Positions 9,598 through 18,722 of a stretch of 64,000 nt of DNA are shown here, in pieces. The DNA is taken from the NCBI RefSeq assembly GCF_002967765.1, contig NZ_PUHY01000004.1, positions 558,001-622,000 on the forward strand, in the 5' to 3' direction. The stretch is from Blastopirellula marina (GTDB taxonomy: Bacteria; Planctomycetota; Planctomycetia; Pirellulales; Pirellulaceae). Every line of letters starts with the position of its first letter. Positions within the stretch are counted from its first letter, which is position 1. A program made the position numbers and the translations under genes. Below the pieces are notes generated by a model. It made no database searches. It had not been told where the DNA came from and saw nothing but the letters and a program-made list of their open reading frames with translations.

Positions 9598-11808
9598 ATG
9601 CCAATGACATTCACCAAACGCAAGATGAGCATGCCTTTGCTGCTCATCCTTATCCTGCCAACGTTTGCCGTCGCCCAAGATCCGGTTCGGATCTTACCTG
9701 CAGGGCAACTGCCGGATGATGCTCGGCTTGCTCCGCCGAAAGATCTGGACGGCTACTTTCCGTTTAGTCCGCCCGAAAGCAAAGAAGCTTGGCAGGTGCG
9801 GGCTGAAGAAGTCCGCACGCAGTTGAAGGTCGCTCTCGGCCTTTGGCCGATGCCGCCGAAGTCGGATCTCAATCTCGAACGCGTCAACGTGCAAAAGTTC
9901 GACCGTTACCAAGTCACCGGCGTCCGTTTCGAAAGCATGCCGGGCTTCTATGTTACGGGAAGCCTCTACGAGCCAGTCGGCAAAGATGGACCATTTCCGG
10001 CCGTCCTTTGTCCCCATGGGCATTGGACCAATGGCCGCTTCTACGAAGCGAATGATGGCGAAATTAAGAAGCAGATCGAAAGTGGTGCCGAGTCGATTGC
10101 CGAAACGGCCAAGAATCCAATGCAGGCACGTTGCGTTCATTTAGCACGCATGGGCTGCGTTGTCTTGCAAGTCGACATGTTGGGATATGCCGATAGTCAG
10201 CAGCTTTCCTTTGAACTGGTCCATCGGTTTGGAAAGCAGCGTCCTGAGATGAATACCAATCAGCGATGGGGATTCTTCAGTCCCCAGGCCGAGTCGCACC
10301 TAGAATCGGTCATGGGGCTGCAGATTTGGAATTGCATTCGAAGTTTGGATCTCCTGGAGTCGCTGGAAAGTGTCGACAAGTCGCGGTTAGCAGTTACCGG
10401 TGCCAGTGGCGGGGCAACGCAAACCATGATCGTGGGGGCTATCGATCCACGAATCGCAGCAGTCTTCCCGGCGGTAATGGTTTCGACGGCCATGCAAGGA
10501 GGCTGCACCTGCGAGAATTGCACGCTCTTGCGTGTCGGAACTGGCAATGTCGAGTTTGCTGCATTGTTTGCTCCCAAGCCGCAAGGGCTGACGGCAGCGG
10601 ACGACTGGACAAAGGAGGTCGAGACCAAAGGGTTCCCCGATCTGAAGCGGCTCTATGCATTGATGGGGGCCGAAGACAAGGTTCATCTGACGGCACGCAC
10701 CGAGTTTGGCCACAACTACAATGCCGTCTCTCGGCGAGCCATGTACGAACTGTTCAATGATGCGTTGGGGCTCAATGCTTCGGTTGAGGAACGTCCCTAC
10801 AAAAGACTTACCGAGAAGGAGCTGACCGTCTGGGTTGGCCGGAATCAGCCTGAGTATTCCGAGGAGTTCGAACGCGACCTACTCGCCGAATGGACTGTCC
10901 TTTCCGAGCAACAAATCAATTCTCTCCTTAGTGGTGACGAGACCGCATTCGCGAAGTTCCGTGAGATTACCGAGCCAGCACTTGATGTCATGGTCGGTCG
11001 AAATTCTCCAACAATGGACGACCTCGAGTTCGATGTGAAAATTAAGGAACAGCGAGAGGACTATCTCTTGATTGGCGGTTTACTTCACAACGATCAAAAT
11101 GGTTCGCAGTTGCCGGCTTTGTTCCTTTATCCAAAAGACAATTGGAGCGGACAGACCGTGCTGTGGCTTTCGGATAAGGGCAAAGATGGATTGTTCGCCG
11201 AAAATGGGCGTTTGAAATCGGAAGTTGCCAAGTTAGTATCTTCAGGTGTTTCGGTGGCAGGCATCGACTTGATCTACCAGGGCGAGTTTCTCGCCAACGA
11301 GCAAACATTCGAGCAGGCACCAAAGGTTGAGAACCCGCGAGAAGCAGCAGCTTATACGCTGGGTTACAACCGAGCGGTCGCGGCGGAACGGATCAACGAC
11401 ATCGCCGCAATGGCTACGTTCATGCGGAATCACGAACGAGCTCCGAAATCAGTTGGCCTAATCACCTTTGACCCGGCAATGGCTGGGCTGGCTTCCGTCG
11501 TAATGGCAAAGGATTCCAAGGCGTTTGATTTCGCAGCGATCAAGACCGACGGATTCCGATTCGGCAAAGTCGACTCGATTCGTTCCCCGAACCTGCTTCC
11601 TGGCGGAGCAAAATATGGCGATGTTCCCGCCTACTTAGCGATGGCGGCCCCGATACCGCTGCGTGTGATGGGAGAAGACGCTGAAAGCTTGAAGTGGGTG
11701 AGCCATGCTTACGAGAAAAAGAATCAAGCCGATCGTCTATCTTTAACCGAAGATATCGACGTGACTCCGATCGATTGGGTGTTGGGTCAACTGAGCCGCT
11801 TTCAATAA
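9598..11808 (+). CDS. Exported two-domain alpha/beta-hydrolase (acetyl xylan esterase-like)
   Basis: This 736-residue protein has a signal peptide (MPLLLILILPTFAVAQ) and an N-terminal alpha/beta-hydrolase domain with AVLCPHGHW (oxyanion region), the nucleophile elbow VTGASGGATQ with Ser270, and the likely catalytic His372 in TEFGHNYN. The family is near acetyl xylan or carbohydrate esterases of planctomycetes. Residues about 460-736 look like a second, degenerate hydrolase domain: YLLIGGLLH, LFLYPKDNWSGQTVLWLSDKG, and LITFDPAMAGLA where the nucleophile Ser should be. A Cys pair (CTCENC) follows the first elbow. The substrate is not readable. Confidence 0.8.
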   Translation: MPMTFTKRKMSMPLLLILILPTFAVAQDPVRILPAGQLPDDARLAPPKDLDGYFPFSPPESKEAWQVRAEEVRTQLKVALGLWPMPPKSDLNLERVNVQKFDRYQVTGVRFESMPGFYVTGSLYEPVGKDGPFPAVLCPHGHWTNGRFYEANDGEIKKQIESGAESIAETAKNPMQARCVHLARMGCVVLQVDMLGYADSQQLSFELVHRFGKQRPEMNTNQRWGFFSPQAESHLESVMGLQIWNCIRSLDLLESLESVDKSRLAVTGASGGATQTMIVGAIDPRIAAVFPAVMVSTAMQGGCTCENCTLLRVGTGNVEFAALFAPKPQGLTAADDWTKEVETKGFPDLKRLYALMGAEDKVHLTARTEFGHNYNAVSRRAMYELFNDALGLNASVEERPYKRLTEKELTVWVGRNQPEYSEEFERDLLAEWTVLSEQQINSLLSGDETAFAKFREITEPALDVMVGRNSPTMDDLEFDVKIKEQREDYLLIGGLLHNDQNGSQLPALFLYPKDNWSGQTVLWLSDKGKDGLFAENGRLKSEVAKLVSSGVSVAGIDLIYQGEFLANEQTFEQAPKVENPREAAAYTLGYNRAVAAERINDIAAMATFMRNHERAPKSVGLITFDPAMAGLASVVMAKDSKAFDFAAIKTDGFRFGKVDSIRSPNLLPGGAKYGDVPAYLAMAAPIPLRVMGEDAESLKWVSHAYEKKNQADRLSLTEDIDVTPIDWVLGQLSRFQ

Positions 11809-11817
11809 GCGTTCACT

Positions 11818-12534
11818 TCAGAAGACATCGAGTTGCATCCCACGAATCACGATGCGATTGGAGTACGTGGCTCCATAGCTACTGGATGCTTCGGCAAATC
11901 TCGTCCACTGCGTCTGGTTATCCAGATCGACCAAGCCGATCGCGTCGATCTCGTTCCAACCGGGAACGTTGGCAGAGTCGATATAAACTTTTACCTTCTT
12001 GGTAGGCCAGATCGTCTTCAATGGAATCTTAGAGACCCCTCCGCCTGCGCCGATTGCTGTGGGGTCGCTGCCTTGCCAGACGACTACCTCATTTCCAAGG
12101 GAAGTAAAGAGCGAGACCTTCGTGACTGCCCCGGGATTGTAGGTTTCGTAAATTTGAAGTTCCTTCGGCATTACTTCGTTTTCGAAGTGAGCCACGATCC
12201 ACTCTTGCTGTCCATCGGGCGTCTCCGAAGCCCAAGCGGTTCGACGATCGCCAAAGCTTTTAGTATCGGGCGCTCCTAGTACCTGTTCCACTCCCCAGGA
12301 AACTTGCTGCTTTTGCTTGGGGGCAATTTGAACTTTTAAGGCGATAATCTCCTCCTCAAGTTGGACACGATCGCGGCGCCAGGCGAAGACGACACAGGCC
12401 AAGAGGATGAGAAGAAGCAGCGTGCTAAAGCGAATTTGCAGCCAACTCCATGCCGGGACAGGCAACGAGAAACGCAGCGTAAACCCAGCCCAGGGTGAAC
12501 CAACATGAAATCGAATCGGCTTCCAACGAGACAT
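11818..12534 (-). CDS. Membrane-anchored protein with a beta-sandwich (discoidin-like) domain
   Basis: This 238-residue protein has a basic N-terminus, one membrane helix at about 34-51 (LQIRFSTLLLLILLACVVFAW), a short coiled coil (RVQLEEEIIALKVQI) and an extracytoplasmic domain from about 75. The domain pattern (VLGAPDTKSFGDRRTAWAS, QEWIVAHFENEVMPKELQIY ETYNPGAV) is that of discoidin/F5-8-like repeats found in many planctomycete proteins. Such domains bind ligands such as glycans, but the ligand is unknown. It converges on the hydrolase gene with only nine bases between the stops and is divergent from the SpoIIAA-like gene. Confidence 0.7.
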   Translation of the reverse strand: MSRWKPIRFHVGSPWAGFTLRFSLPVPAWSWLQIRFSTLLLLILLACVVFAWRRDRVQLEEEIIALKVQIAPKQKQQVSWGVEQVLGAPDTKSFGDRRTAWASETPDGQQEWIVAHFENEVMPKELQIYETYNPGAVTKVSLFTSLGNEVVVWQGSDPTAIGAGGGVSKIPLKTIWPTKKVKVYIDSANVPGWNEIDAIGLVDLDNQTQWTRFAEASSSYGATYSNRIVIRGMQLDVF

Positions 12535-12869
12535 GGAGTTTTCCCACGGGAAGAGATACGGAAATCACCCAACAGGGCGAAACAACCAATCGTCATGGTA
12601 AGAGAGATTTGCGATTCTGAGTAGCGAAAAGTGATGACTCGTTCCATTTGTATTCTGACTCGATGATTGGGGGCTCTGACGAAGATCGGCAAATGGACAG
12701 ACGCTTGTTTTTCCCTGCTTACACATCCAGTTTGCGTGATCGGTTGCGATTCTTAGTTGTTTCATCTGGGAATTGTTCGTTCCACTTGGCGTGTCGTAGA
12801 ATGAAAGAATGTCGATGGCATTTAAGACAATGCCGCAACCACACCTATCAGCTAGGGAGTTTAGAAACG
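12535..12869. other. Intergenic region between divergent genes
   Basis: This 335-base stretch separates the divergent membrane protein and SpoIIAA-like genes. It should contain both promoters. GGGAG at 12855-12859 is the likely ribosome binding site for the plus gene. No hairpin or RNA gene is evident. Confidence 0.5.
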
Positions 12870-13238
12870 ATGAGTGACAATTTGGAAATCGTCCACTTAA
12901 AGGATTTGACCATCGTTCGGATCAGCGGCAAGTTGACGGCCGAAGATTACGAGAAGTTTGTCCCTGAAATCGAAAAGCAGATCGAGGAATTCGGTAAGCT
13001 CCGTTTGTTGGTCGAACTTCACGACTTCCATGGTTGGACTTTGGCGGCCGTTTGGGATGACATTAACTTTGATATGAAACATTGGAACGACATCAAACGC
13101 TTGGCTATCGTCGGCGAATCGAAATGGGAAGCTGGCATGTCGGTCTTCTGCAAACCGTTCACGGGCGCCAAGGTCAAGTATTTCGATCACACAAAGTTGG
13201 AAGATGCCAAGAAGTGGCTTGTGGAAGAAGCTGAGTAG
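12870..13238 (+). CDS. SpoIIAA-like (STAS fold) protein
   Basis: This 122-residue protein matches the SpoIIAA-like/PF11964 pattern: LTIVRISGKLTAEDYEKFVPEIEKQIE, LRLLVELHDFHGW, FDMKHWNDIKRLAIVGE, KYFDHTKLEDAKKWL. The family has a STAS-like fold and is of unknown role, possibly lipid or ligand binding; it lacks the Ser phosphorylation site of true anti-sigma antagonists as far as I can see. The ATG at 12870 has GGGAG upstream. It lies 50 bases before the ECF42 sigma factor gene on the same strand and may share its transcript. Confidence 0.8.
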   Translation: MSDNLEIVHLKDLTIVRISGKLTAEDYEKFVPEIEKQIEEFGKLRLLVELHDFHGWTLAAVWDDINFDMKHWNDIKRLAIVGESKWEAGMSVFCKPFTGAKVKYFDHTKLEDAKKWLVEEAE

Positions 13239-13288
13239 GCTTTTCCTAACGCAGTTGCTTTCTCTAAAACTACGGAGCGTCTTCCGCC

Positions 13289-14539
13289 ATGGTGGAAGAA
13301 AAGTCGCGAGAAGTTCGTCAAATGGTTGACGAACTTTATCGTCAGGAATCTCGCCGGGTCTTTGCCACGCTGGTTCGTCTGCTAGGTGATTTCGACCTAG
13401 CAGAAGAAGCCATGCACGAGGCGTTCACCTCCGCAGTAGAAAAGTGGCACGAGGAAGGTATCCCCAACAATCCTCGTGCCTGGTTAGTTTCGACCGGTCG
13501 ATTTAAGGCCATCGATACCATCCGCCGTCGTGTTCGATTTGACCAATCGCTCGGCGAAATCGCTCAGCGATTAGGAGATGGTACCAGCACTTACGATCCG
13601 GTCGATGACGAAAACATCGAGGACGATCGCTTGAGGCTGATCTTCATGTGCTGCCATCCGGCGATCGCATCGAGTGCTCAAGTCGCTTTGACTTTGCGCG
13701 AAGTTTGTGGCCTTCGTACGGAAGAAATCGCGAGCGCCTTTCTCACCTCACCGCCGACCATTGCGCAGCGAATTGTTCGTGGAAAAGCAAAGATTCGGGA
13801 CGCGGGCATTCCGTTCGAAATTCCGACTGTCTCGCAGATGCCACAGCGGATGGACGCTGTTCTGTCGGTAATCTACCTTGTCTTTAACGAAGGCTACTCC
13901 GCGTCTTCCGGCGACAAGGTAACCCGCCGTGACTTGTCGGAAGAGGCAATCCGTCTGGGGCGGTTATTAGTGCAGCATCTGCCTGATGCGGAAGCAAAGG
14001 GCTTGCTTGGTCTTATGTTGATTCAAGAGTCGCGTCGTGCGGCGCGGACGACTCTGGAGGGGGACATCGTCCTGTTGGAGGATCAAGATCGTTCCCTCTG
14101 GAATCAAGCATACATCGCCGAAGGCTCGGAATTGATTCAGCAGGCTCTCGCCTCACGTCGGTTTGGTATTTACTCATTGCAGGCCGCCATAGCCGCCGTC
14201 CACGCCGAAGCGTCGTCCCCAGAGGAAACTGATTGGACGCAAATCATCGCCTTGTATGATGTTCTTGCAATTGTTGGCCCTTCGCCGATCGTCGATTTGA
14301 ATCGAGCTGTAGCCGTTGCGATGCGGGATGGCCCCGAGACGGGACTTCCGTTAATCGAAGCCATACTCGAGCAAGGGACGCTCTCTCAATACCACTTGGC
14401 TCACGCCGCCAAGGCAGATCTTTGCCGTCGACTAGGGCGGAAAGCCGATGCCAAACACGCCTATGAAAAGGCACTGGAACTTGCCAGGCAAGAACCTGAG
14501 AGGCGATTTCTCGAGCGGCGCATTCAGGAACTGGCCTAG
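13289..14539 (+). CDS. ECF42-type sigma factor with C-terminal helical repeat domain
   Basis: This 416-residue protein is an ECF RNA polymerase sigma factor with regions 2 (LVRLLGDFDLAEEAMHEAF, FKAIDTIRRR) and 4 (LTLREVCGLRTEEIASAFLT, IAQRIVRGKAKIR) in the first 170 residues. After these comes a long C-terminal extension (about 190-416) that is all helical with TPR-like repeats (AHAAKADLCRRLGRKADAKHAYEKAL) and the LSVIYLVFNEGYSAS stretch typical of DUF6596. This architecture is characteristic of the ECF42 group, in which the C-terminal domain takes the place of an anti-sigma factor. It heads an operon whose next gene encodes the usual DGPF/YCII partner. Confidence 0.93.
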   Translation: MVEEKSREVRQMVDELYRQESRRVFATLVRLLGDFDLAEEAMHEAFTSAVEKWHEEGIPNNPRAWLVSTGRFKAIDTIRRRVRFDQSLGEIAQRLGDGTSTYDPVDDENIEDDRLRLIFMCCHPAIASSAQVALTLREVCGLRTEEIASAFLTSPPTIAQRIVRGKAKIRDAGIPFEIPTVSQMPQRMDAVLSVIYLVFNEGYSASSGDKVTRRDLSEEAIRLGRLLVQHLPDAEAKGLLGLMLIQESRRAARTTLEGDIVLLEDQDRSLWNQAYIAEGSELIQQALASRRFGIYSLQAAIAAVHAEASSPEETDWTQIIALYDVLAIVGPSPIVDLNRAVAVAMRDGPETGLPLIEAILEQGTLSQYHLAHAAKADLCRRLGRKADAKHAYEKALELARQEPERRFLERRIQELA

Positions 14540-14643
14540 GTTTCTCAGAAAAGTTTTCCAACGCCTGTCGATTAACGAGGTCGCTATGCGACTAGAGGGT
14601 AAAGCAGCTTAATTACTTATCCTCGCGAATCGGAGAAAAGCAG

Positions 14644-15045
14644 ATGAAATTCGTCTGTTTGGGATATATCGATCTGGCCAAGTTCAACAGCCTGCCTGAC
14701 GAAGAGCGGGAATCGCTGATGACGGAGTGCTTTGCCTACGACAACGAACTTCGCCAGGGAGGGCACTTCGCCGGAGGCGGGGCTCTAGATGCCCCTGAAA
14801 ATGGTGTCACGCTTTGCTACCAAGCTGATCAAGTGGAAGTGACCGACGGCCCATTTGTAGAAACAAAGGAGCAGATTGGCGGCATCTTGCTACTGGAAGC
14901 TCGCGACTTGAATCACGCAATTCAATTGATGTCGAAACATCCAGGCGTGAAGATGGGACCATTCGAAATTCGCCCGGCGGACGAAGCAACCAACTTGGCG
15001 ATCGCAGCCGTGGCAGAGCAGTTTGCGAAAGACGCCAATCTTTAA
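14644..15045 (+). CDS. YCII/DGPF-domain protein
   Basis: This 133-residue protein has [15 protein letters not shown] and the defining motif [21 protein letters not shown] at about 66-87, plus [19 protein letters not shown]. These are the DGPF (YCII-related, PF03795) features. Such genes are regularly next to ECF42 sigma genes and are thought to be their targets. The reaction is unknown. It lies 104 bases after the sigma factor stop on the same strand. Confidence 0.93.
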   Translation: MKFVCLGYIDLAKFNSLPDEERESLMTECFAYDNELRQGGHFAGGGALDAPENGVTLCYQADQVEVTDGPFVETKEQIGGILLLEARDLNHAIQLMSKHPGVKMGPFEIRPADEATNLAIAAVAEQFAKDANL

Positions 15046-15083
15046 TCAACCTCTCCAAGACGTTCATTCGAGGACACACTCTC

Positions 15084-15566
15084 ATGCAGATCGACATTCG
15101 ACCAGAGCATCACTGGCTTTCCAATCTGATCGGTAAATGGACGATGGAAGCGGAAATGGATATGGGGCCGGAACAGCCTAAGTTGATCACCAAGGGAACG
15201 GAAGAAGTTCGCGCTTTGGGAGAGGCCTGGATCGTGTGTGAAGGGGAGGGTGAGGAGGCGGAATGCGGGATGGGATTATCGCAATTCACGTTGGGATTCG
15301 ATCCGTCGCAGAACTGTTTCGTGGGGACGTTCCTCAGTTCCAAGATGACGTACTTGTGGATCTATGAAAATGGTCGTCTCGACGATGCTGGAAAAGTGCT
15401 GACTCTTGACGCGACCGGCCCCAGCTTTACCGGAGAAGGGACTGCGCGATACCAGGATATGATCGAAATCATTGAAGATGGACACCGAACCCTCAAGTCG
15501 CAAGTTCTCGATGAAAACGAAGTGTGGCATCACTTCATGACGGCCCATTACTACCGCCAAGGATAG
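15084..15566 (+). CDS. DUF1579-family protein
   Basis: This 160-residue protein starts with HHWLSNLIGKWTMEAEM and has WIVCEGEGE, LGFDPSQNCFVGTFL and YLWIYENGRL, the pattern of DUF1579, a family of small beta-barrel-like proteins of unknown biochemistry. It follows the DGPF gene by 38 bases and is very probably in the ECF42 operon. No signal peptide or membrane helix. Confidence 0.85.
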   Translation: MQIDIRPEHHWLSNLIGKWTMEAEMDMGPEQPKLITKGTEEVRALGEAWIVCEGEGEEAECGMGLSQFTLGFDPSQNCFVGTFLSSKMTYLWIYENGRLDDAGKVLTLDATGPSFTGEGTARYQDMIEIIEDGHRTLKSQVLDENEVWHHFMTAHYYRQG

Positions 15567-15596
15567 GCAGTCAGTTTTCCTAATCAAGGATTCAAA

Positions 15597-16166
15597 ATGA
15601 AACGCTCACGCTTGAAGGTTGGTATGTATATTGGCTTGGCTGTGCTGCTGTTGGTGATCTGTGGTGCGATCTTTGTGGCCACACGTCCTAATGAATTTCA
15701 TGTCTCCCGATCGGTCGAAATGGAGGCTCCGCCTGAGGTGATCTTCCCACATGTCAATCGCTTGTCGGCCTGGGAGGCGTGGTCTCCTTACGAACAAATC
15801 GATCCTGAGATGGAAAAGACCTTCGAGGGCCCCGAGCAAGGGGAAGGGGCAGTCATGCGGTGGAAAGGAAATTCGCAGGCGGGTGCGGGAAGTACCAAGA
15901 TTATCCAGAGCGTACCCAACAAGTCGGTTCAAATTCAGTTGACCATGACAGAGCCTTTTGGCTGCGAGAATGATGTGTTATTTACCTTCGTGCCGAATGG
16001 AGAGAGTACCACGGTGACATGGGCGATGACCGGGAATGTTGGTTTCGGCGGGAAGCTAATTCACCTGTTTATCAACATGGATCGAATGGTCGGTGGTCAG
16101 TTTCAGGATGGCCTGACACAGTTGAAAGAAATCGCGGAAAAGCAAGCAACTGCGGACACCACTTAG
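15597..16166 (+). CDS. Membrane-anchored SRPBCC-domain protein
   Basis: This 189-residue protein has an N-terminal membrane helix (about 9-28, GMYIGLAVLLLVICGAIFVA) followed by an SRPBCC (START/polyketide cyclase-like) domain: FHVSRSVEMEAPPEVIFPHV, LSAWEAWSPYE, and TTVTWAMTGNVGFGGK. Such domains form a hydrophobic ligand-binding cavity. It sits 30 bases after the DUF1579 gene in the ECF42 operon. A true enzymatic role is not shown by any motif I can read. Confidence 0.85.
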   Translation: MKRSRLKVGMYIGLAVLLLVICGAIFVATRPNEFHVSRSVEMEAPPEVIFPHVNRLSAWEAWSPYEQIDPEMEKTFEGPEQGEGAVMRWKGNSQAGAGSTKIIQSVPNKSVQIQLTMTEPFGCENDVLFTFVPNGESTTVTWAMTGNVGFGGKLIHLFINMDRMVGGQFQDGLTQLKEIAEKQATADTT

Positions 16167-16268
16167 ACCAATTCTGTCACCACGTTCGACAACGGGTTTC
16201 TCCGGAGATGGGCGGGAAGATATCATCTCGATTAGCGGCTGAGAAGACACACAACCAAGGATCGCCTA

Positions 16269-16685
16269 ATGAACGATTTGGCTCCCCCAGTTCCTGTAGT
16301 TGACCCGAAAAGACCTCCCACGGCTGTACTTTGGACAGGTCGGGTACTTTCGGTTTTGGTGACGCTTTTGTTCCTCATGAGCGCGGTCGGAAAGTTTTTC
16401 GTCTCCCCGCAGATGGAAGAAGGGGTTGAAAAGCTAGGTATTCCTATGGATATCATGGTGCCGCTGGGCATTTTGGAAGCCACCATCGCGCTGATCTACT
16501 TCGTCCCGCAGACCGCTGTGCTGGGAGCGATCTTGTTAACCGGCTACATGGGCGGCACCATCATCACCCACTGGCGAGTCGGTGACAATTTTGTCTTCAA
16601 CATTATCATTGGGGTCGTCGTCTGGCTCGGAATCTTTCTACGAGACCGACGACTGTGGGACCTTCTCCCCTGGCGACGCGTGTAG
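16269..16685 (+). CDS. DoxX-like membrane protein
   Basis: This 138-residue protein has four membrane helices (VLSVLVTLLFLMSAVGKF, MVPLGILEATIALIYFVP, TAVLGAILLTGYMGGTI, FVFNIIIGVVVWLGIFL). The pattern SAVGKFF and LLTGYMGGTIITHWRVGD matches the DoxX-like family. Proteins of this kind often lie in ECF42 or SRPBCC gene groups. It ends the presumed ECF42 operon, 102 bases after the SRPBCC gene. Role unknown; it may be a redox-linked membrane protein. Confidence 0.85.
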   Translation: MNDLAPPVPVVDPKRPPTAVLWTGRVLSVLVTLLFLMSAVGKFFVSPQMEEGVEKLGIPMDIMVPLGILEATIALIYFVPQTAVLGAILLTGYMGGTIITHWRVGDNFVFNIIIGVVVWLGIFLRDRRLWDLLPWRRV

Positions 16686-16765
16686 TTTGTGTTAACACGT
16701 TCGCTTCGGTCAAGGTTATCTGATACCCTACGAGGAGTATTCGATGCTCCTCCTTGGGTGTCTTC

Positions 16766-18469
16766 ATGTGTGACCACAAAAGACCGTCCCGTCGCCGCCA
16801 ATTTACGCTACGGACCTTGCTCTTACTCACCATTCCGGCAGCCGTACTATGCTATTTTGGTGCCAATAAGTTTCGCGAGTTTGAGGCGGATAGACGACTA
16901 TACCTCGAGAACCACGCACGTTACAAAAAGGAAAAACACGTAACGGAGGCCATCTTTCAGACAGGCATCGGTGATGTCCATTTTACCGGGACTTATCACA
17001 TTTGGAGCACGCAGGGTGAGATGCCGGACTTTCATTGGAGTTCTCATGGACATAACAAAGGCTATGGGGGCGTCGTAAGGACAGATTTTTATAACGCGAA
17101 AGTCACACCCAAGTCACTTGATTTGCTCGCGGAACTGGAACAGTTGAAGACGATTGAGTTTTCACATTGCGACTTGGTAGCAGTTGTCGATGACCTAGAT
17201 CGTTTCAACGACGTCGAGAAAGTCTCCATTTCGGCGTTTGAATCTCAAGGGACATCAGCATCACCGAGCGATACCAAAGACGTCGCGTACGTTGACGAAT
17301 TGTCTCAAGTGTCTTGTACAACGCATGTACGTCTGCACGGCTTCGCGATTTCGCGGGAGGCAATCGCGCGGCTCATTGAATTGCCTCGGATTAAGCATCT
17401 GGAATTGTCCGACTGTCCCGTCGATTGGACGACCGATCACATATACAAACCGCCCGCGCAACTGCGTCGGCTGAGTCTTAGAAACATGGAAGTGCCGATC
17501 TTCGTAATCCGGCAGATCACGAATTGGACTTGGTTGGAAGAGTTGGAGTTTCGTCGCTGTCAGGCTGACTTAGCGCATATTGCATCCCTGGCACACTTCG
17601 TCGATCTGAAAGAGTTGTCGCTCGAAGATGTGGAAGTTTCCGCCAGCTTAATGCATAGTATCAGCCAACTTCCGAAACTACAGAAGCTGAAACTGAACAA
17701 TTGTCGGATCGACTGGAGCCAGGCAGAATCGCTTGGGTCGCTGACCCAATTGGAAGAACTCGATCTCAATGGAAGCAATGTCATCGACGAAAACCTGATC
17801 GGTTTGTCAGAGCTTGACGCGTTGAAATCGTTGAAGCTAAGTGAAACCGATATTACCGATGCGACACTGATCAATCTGGCGGGCTTACCCGGACTTGAAA
17901 CGCTCCACCTTCCTTACACCAAGATCACAGATGTTGGTGGAGAGTTTCTTGGCGAGCACCAAAGCCTTAAAGACTTGCAGTTGCAATACACCGACTTGAC
18001 CGATCAATCGATTGCCAAACTCTCGCGTCTTAAGAAATTGGAGCAACTGAATCTTAAGCGAACTAAGGTTACCGATGCTGGGGTCGAATCATTCGACCTG
18101 GACGACTTGTTTGTGGTAAATTTGTCGGGCACAGCAGTTACGGACAGGGCTTTGAATTCAATTGGCAAAGGCTCCTTCACTCGCCACATTTACATTGCGA
18201 AGACAAGCATCGCGGATGGTAGTGAGGCTGACCTGGCTCGCATTAACAAACGCTTTCACGCGAATATCGAGAATCAGTGGGGCTGGTATATTTGGTACCA
18301 TCACGAAGACGAGTTCCCCAGCAATTGTAGTTGCACGACTGGTAAGAAAACGCCTGTCTCTGGAGTCGATTCTATCGACGTCGACAAACTACCATCGATC
18401 GATCTCGGCGGAATCGCATCGTTGGTTGAGGAGTCATCCTCAACCAAATTATCCGACCATTCTCAATAA
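16766..18469 (+). CDS. Membrane-anchored leucine-rich-repeat protein
   Basis: This 567-residue protein starts MCDHKRPSRRRQFTLRTLLL, a basic N-terminus and hydrophobic segment (TLLLLTIPAAVLCYF) common in planctomycete exported or anchored proteins. From about residue 110 it has leucine-rich repeats of about 24 residues (LEELDLNGSNVIDENLIGLS, LKSLKLSETDITDATLINLA, LETLHLPYTKITDVGGEFL, LEQLNLKRTKVTDAGVESF). It is probably a ligand-binding protein anchored in the membrane. The ATG at 16766 is used because the hydrophobic segment then lies close to the N-terminus; an in-frame TTG at 16754 would add four residues. It stands 80 bases after the DoxX-like gene. Confidence 0.85.
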   Translation: MCDHKRPSRRRQFTLRTLLLLTIPAAVLCYFGANKFREFEADRRLYLENHARYKKEKHVTEAIFQTGIGDVHFTGTYHIWSTQGEMPDFHWSSHGHNKGYGGVVRTDFYNAKVTPKSLDLLAELEQLKTIEFSHCDLVAVVDDLDRFNDVEKVSISAFESQGTSASPSDTKDVAYVDELSQVSCTTHVRLHGFAISREAIARLIELPRIKHLELSDCPVDWTTDHIYKPPAQLRRLSLRNMEVPIFVIRQITNWTWLEELEFRRCQADLAHIASLAHFVDLKELSLEDVEVSASLMHSISQLPKLQKLKLNNCRIDWSQAESLGSLTQLEELDLNGSNVIDENLIGLSELDALKSLKLSETDITDATLINLAGLPGLETLHLPYTKITDVGGEFLGEHQSLKDLQLQYTDLTDQSIAKLSRLKKLEQLNLKRTKVTDAGVESFDLDDLFVVNLSGTAVTDRALNSIGKGSFTRHIYIAKTSIADGSEADLARINKRFHANIENQWGWYIWYHHEDEFPSNCSCTTGKKTPVSGVDSIDVDKLPSIDLGGIASLVEESSSTKLSDHSQ

Positions 18470-18722
18470 TCACTGATCGAGTGCGAACCTTTCTGTCCAG
18501 GAAGTATCCTTTCCTCAAGGTCGTTCTCGCGATTCGTAGTGGAATCGAAGACCATCTTTCTGTTGTTTCTCTGCCTGCCAGGCGGTAGCGTCGCAGCCAT
18601 GCTTTTGATTCACGGACAGTTGCCAGCGTCGTCGAAGTGATCTTGCTTCGACTTCCCTTCTTCGCTTTGAGCGTGATCAACGCTCGTGGTCTGTCTGTAT
18701 TCTTCTGCAAAAAGCATGAGTC

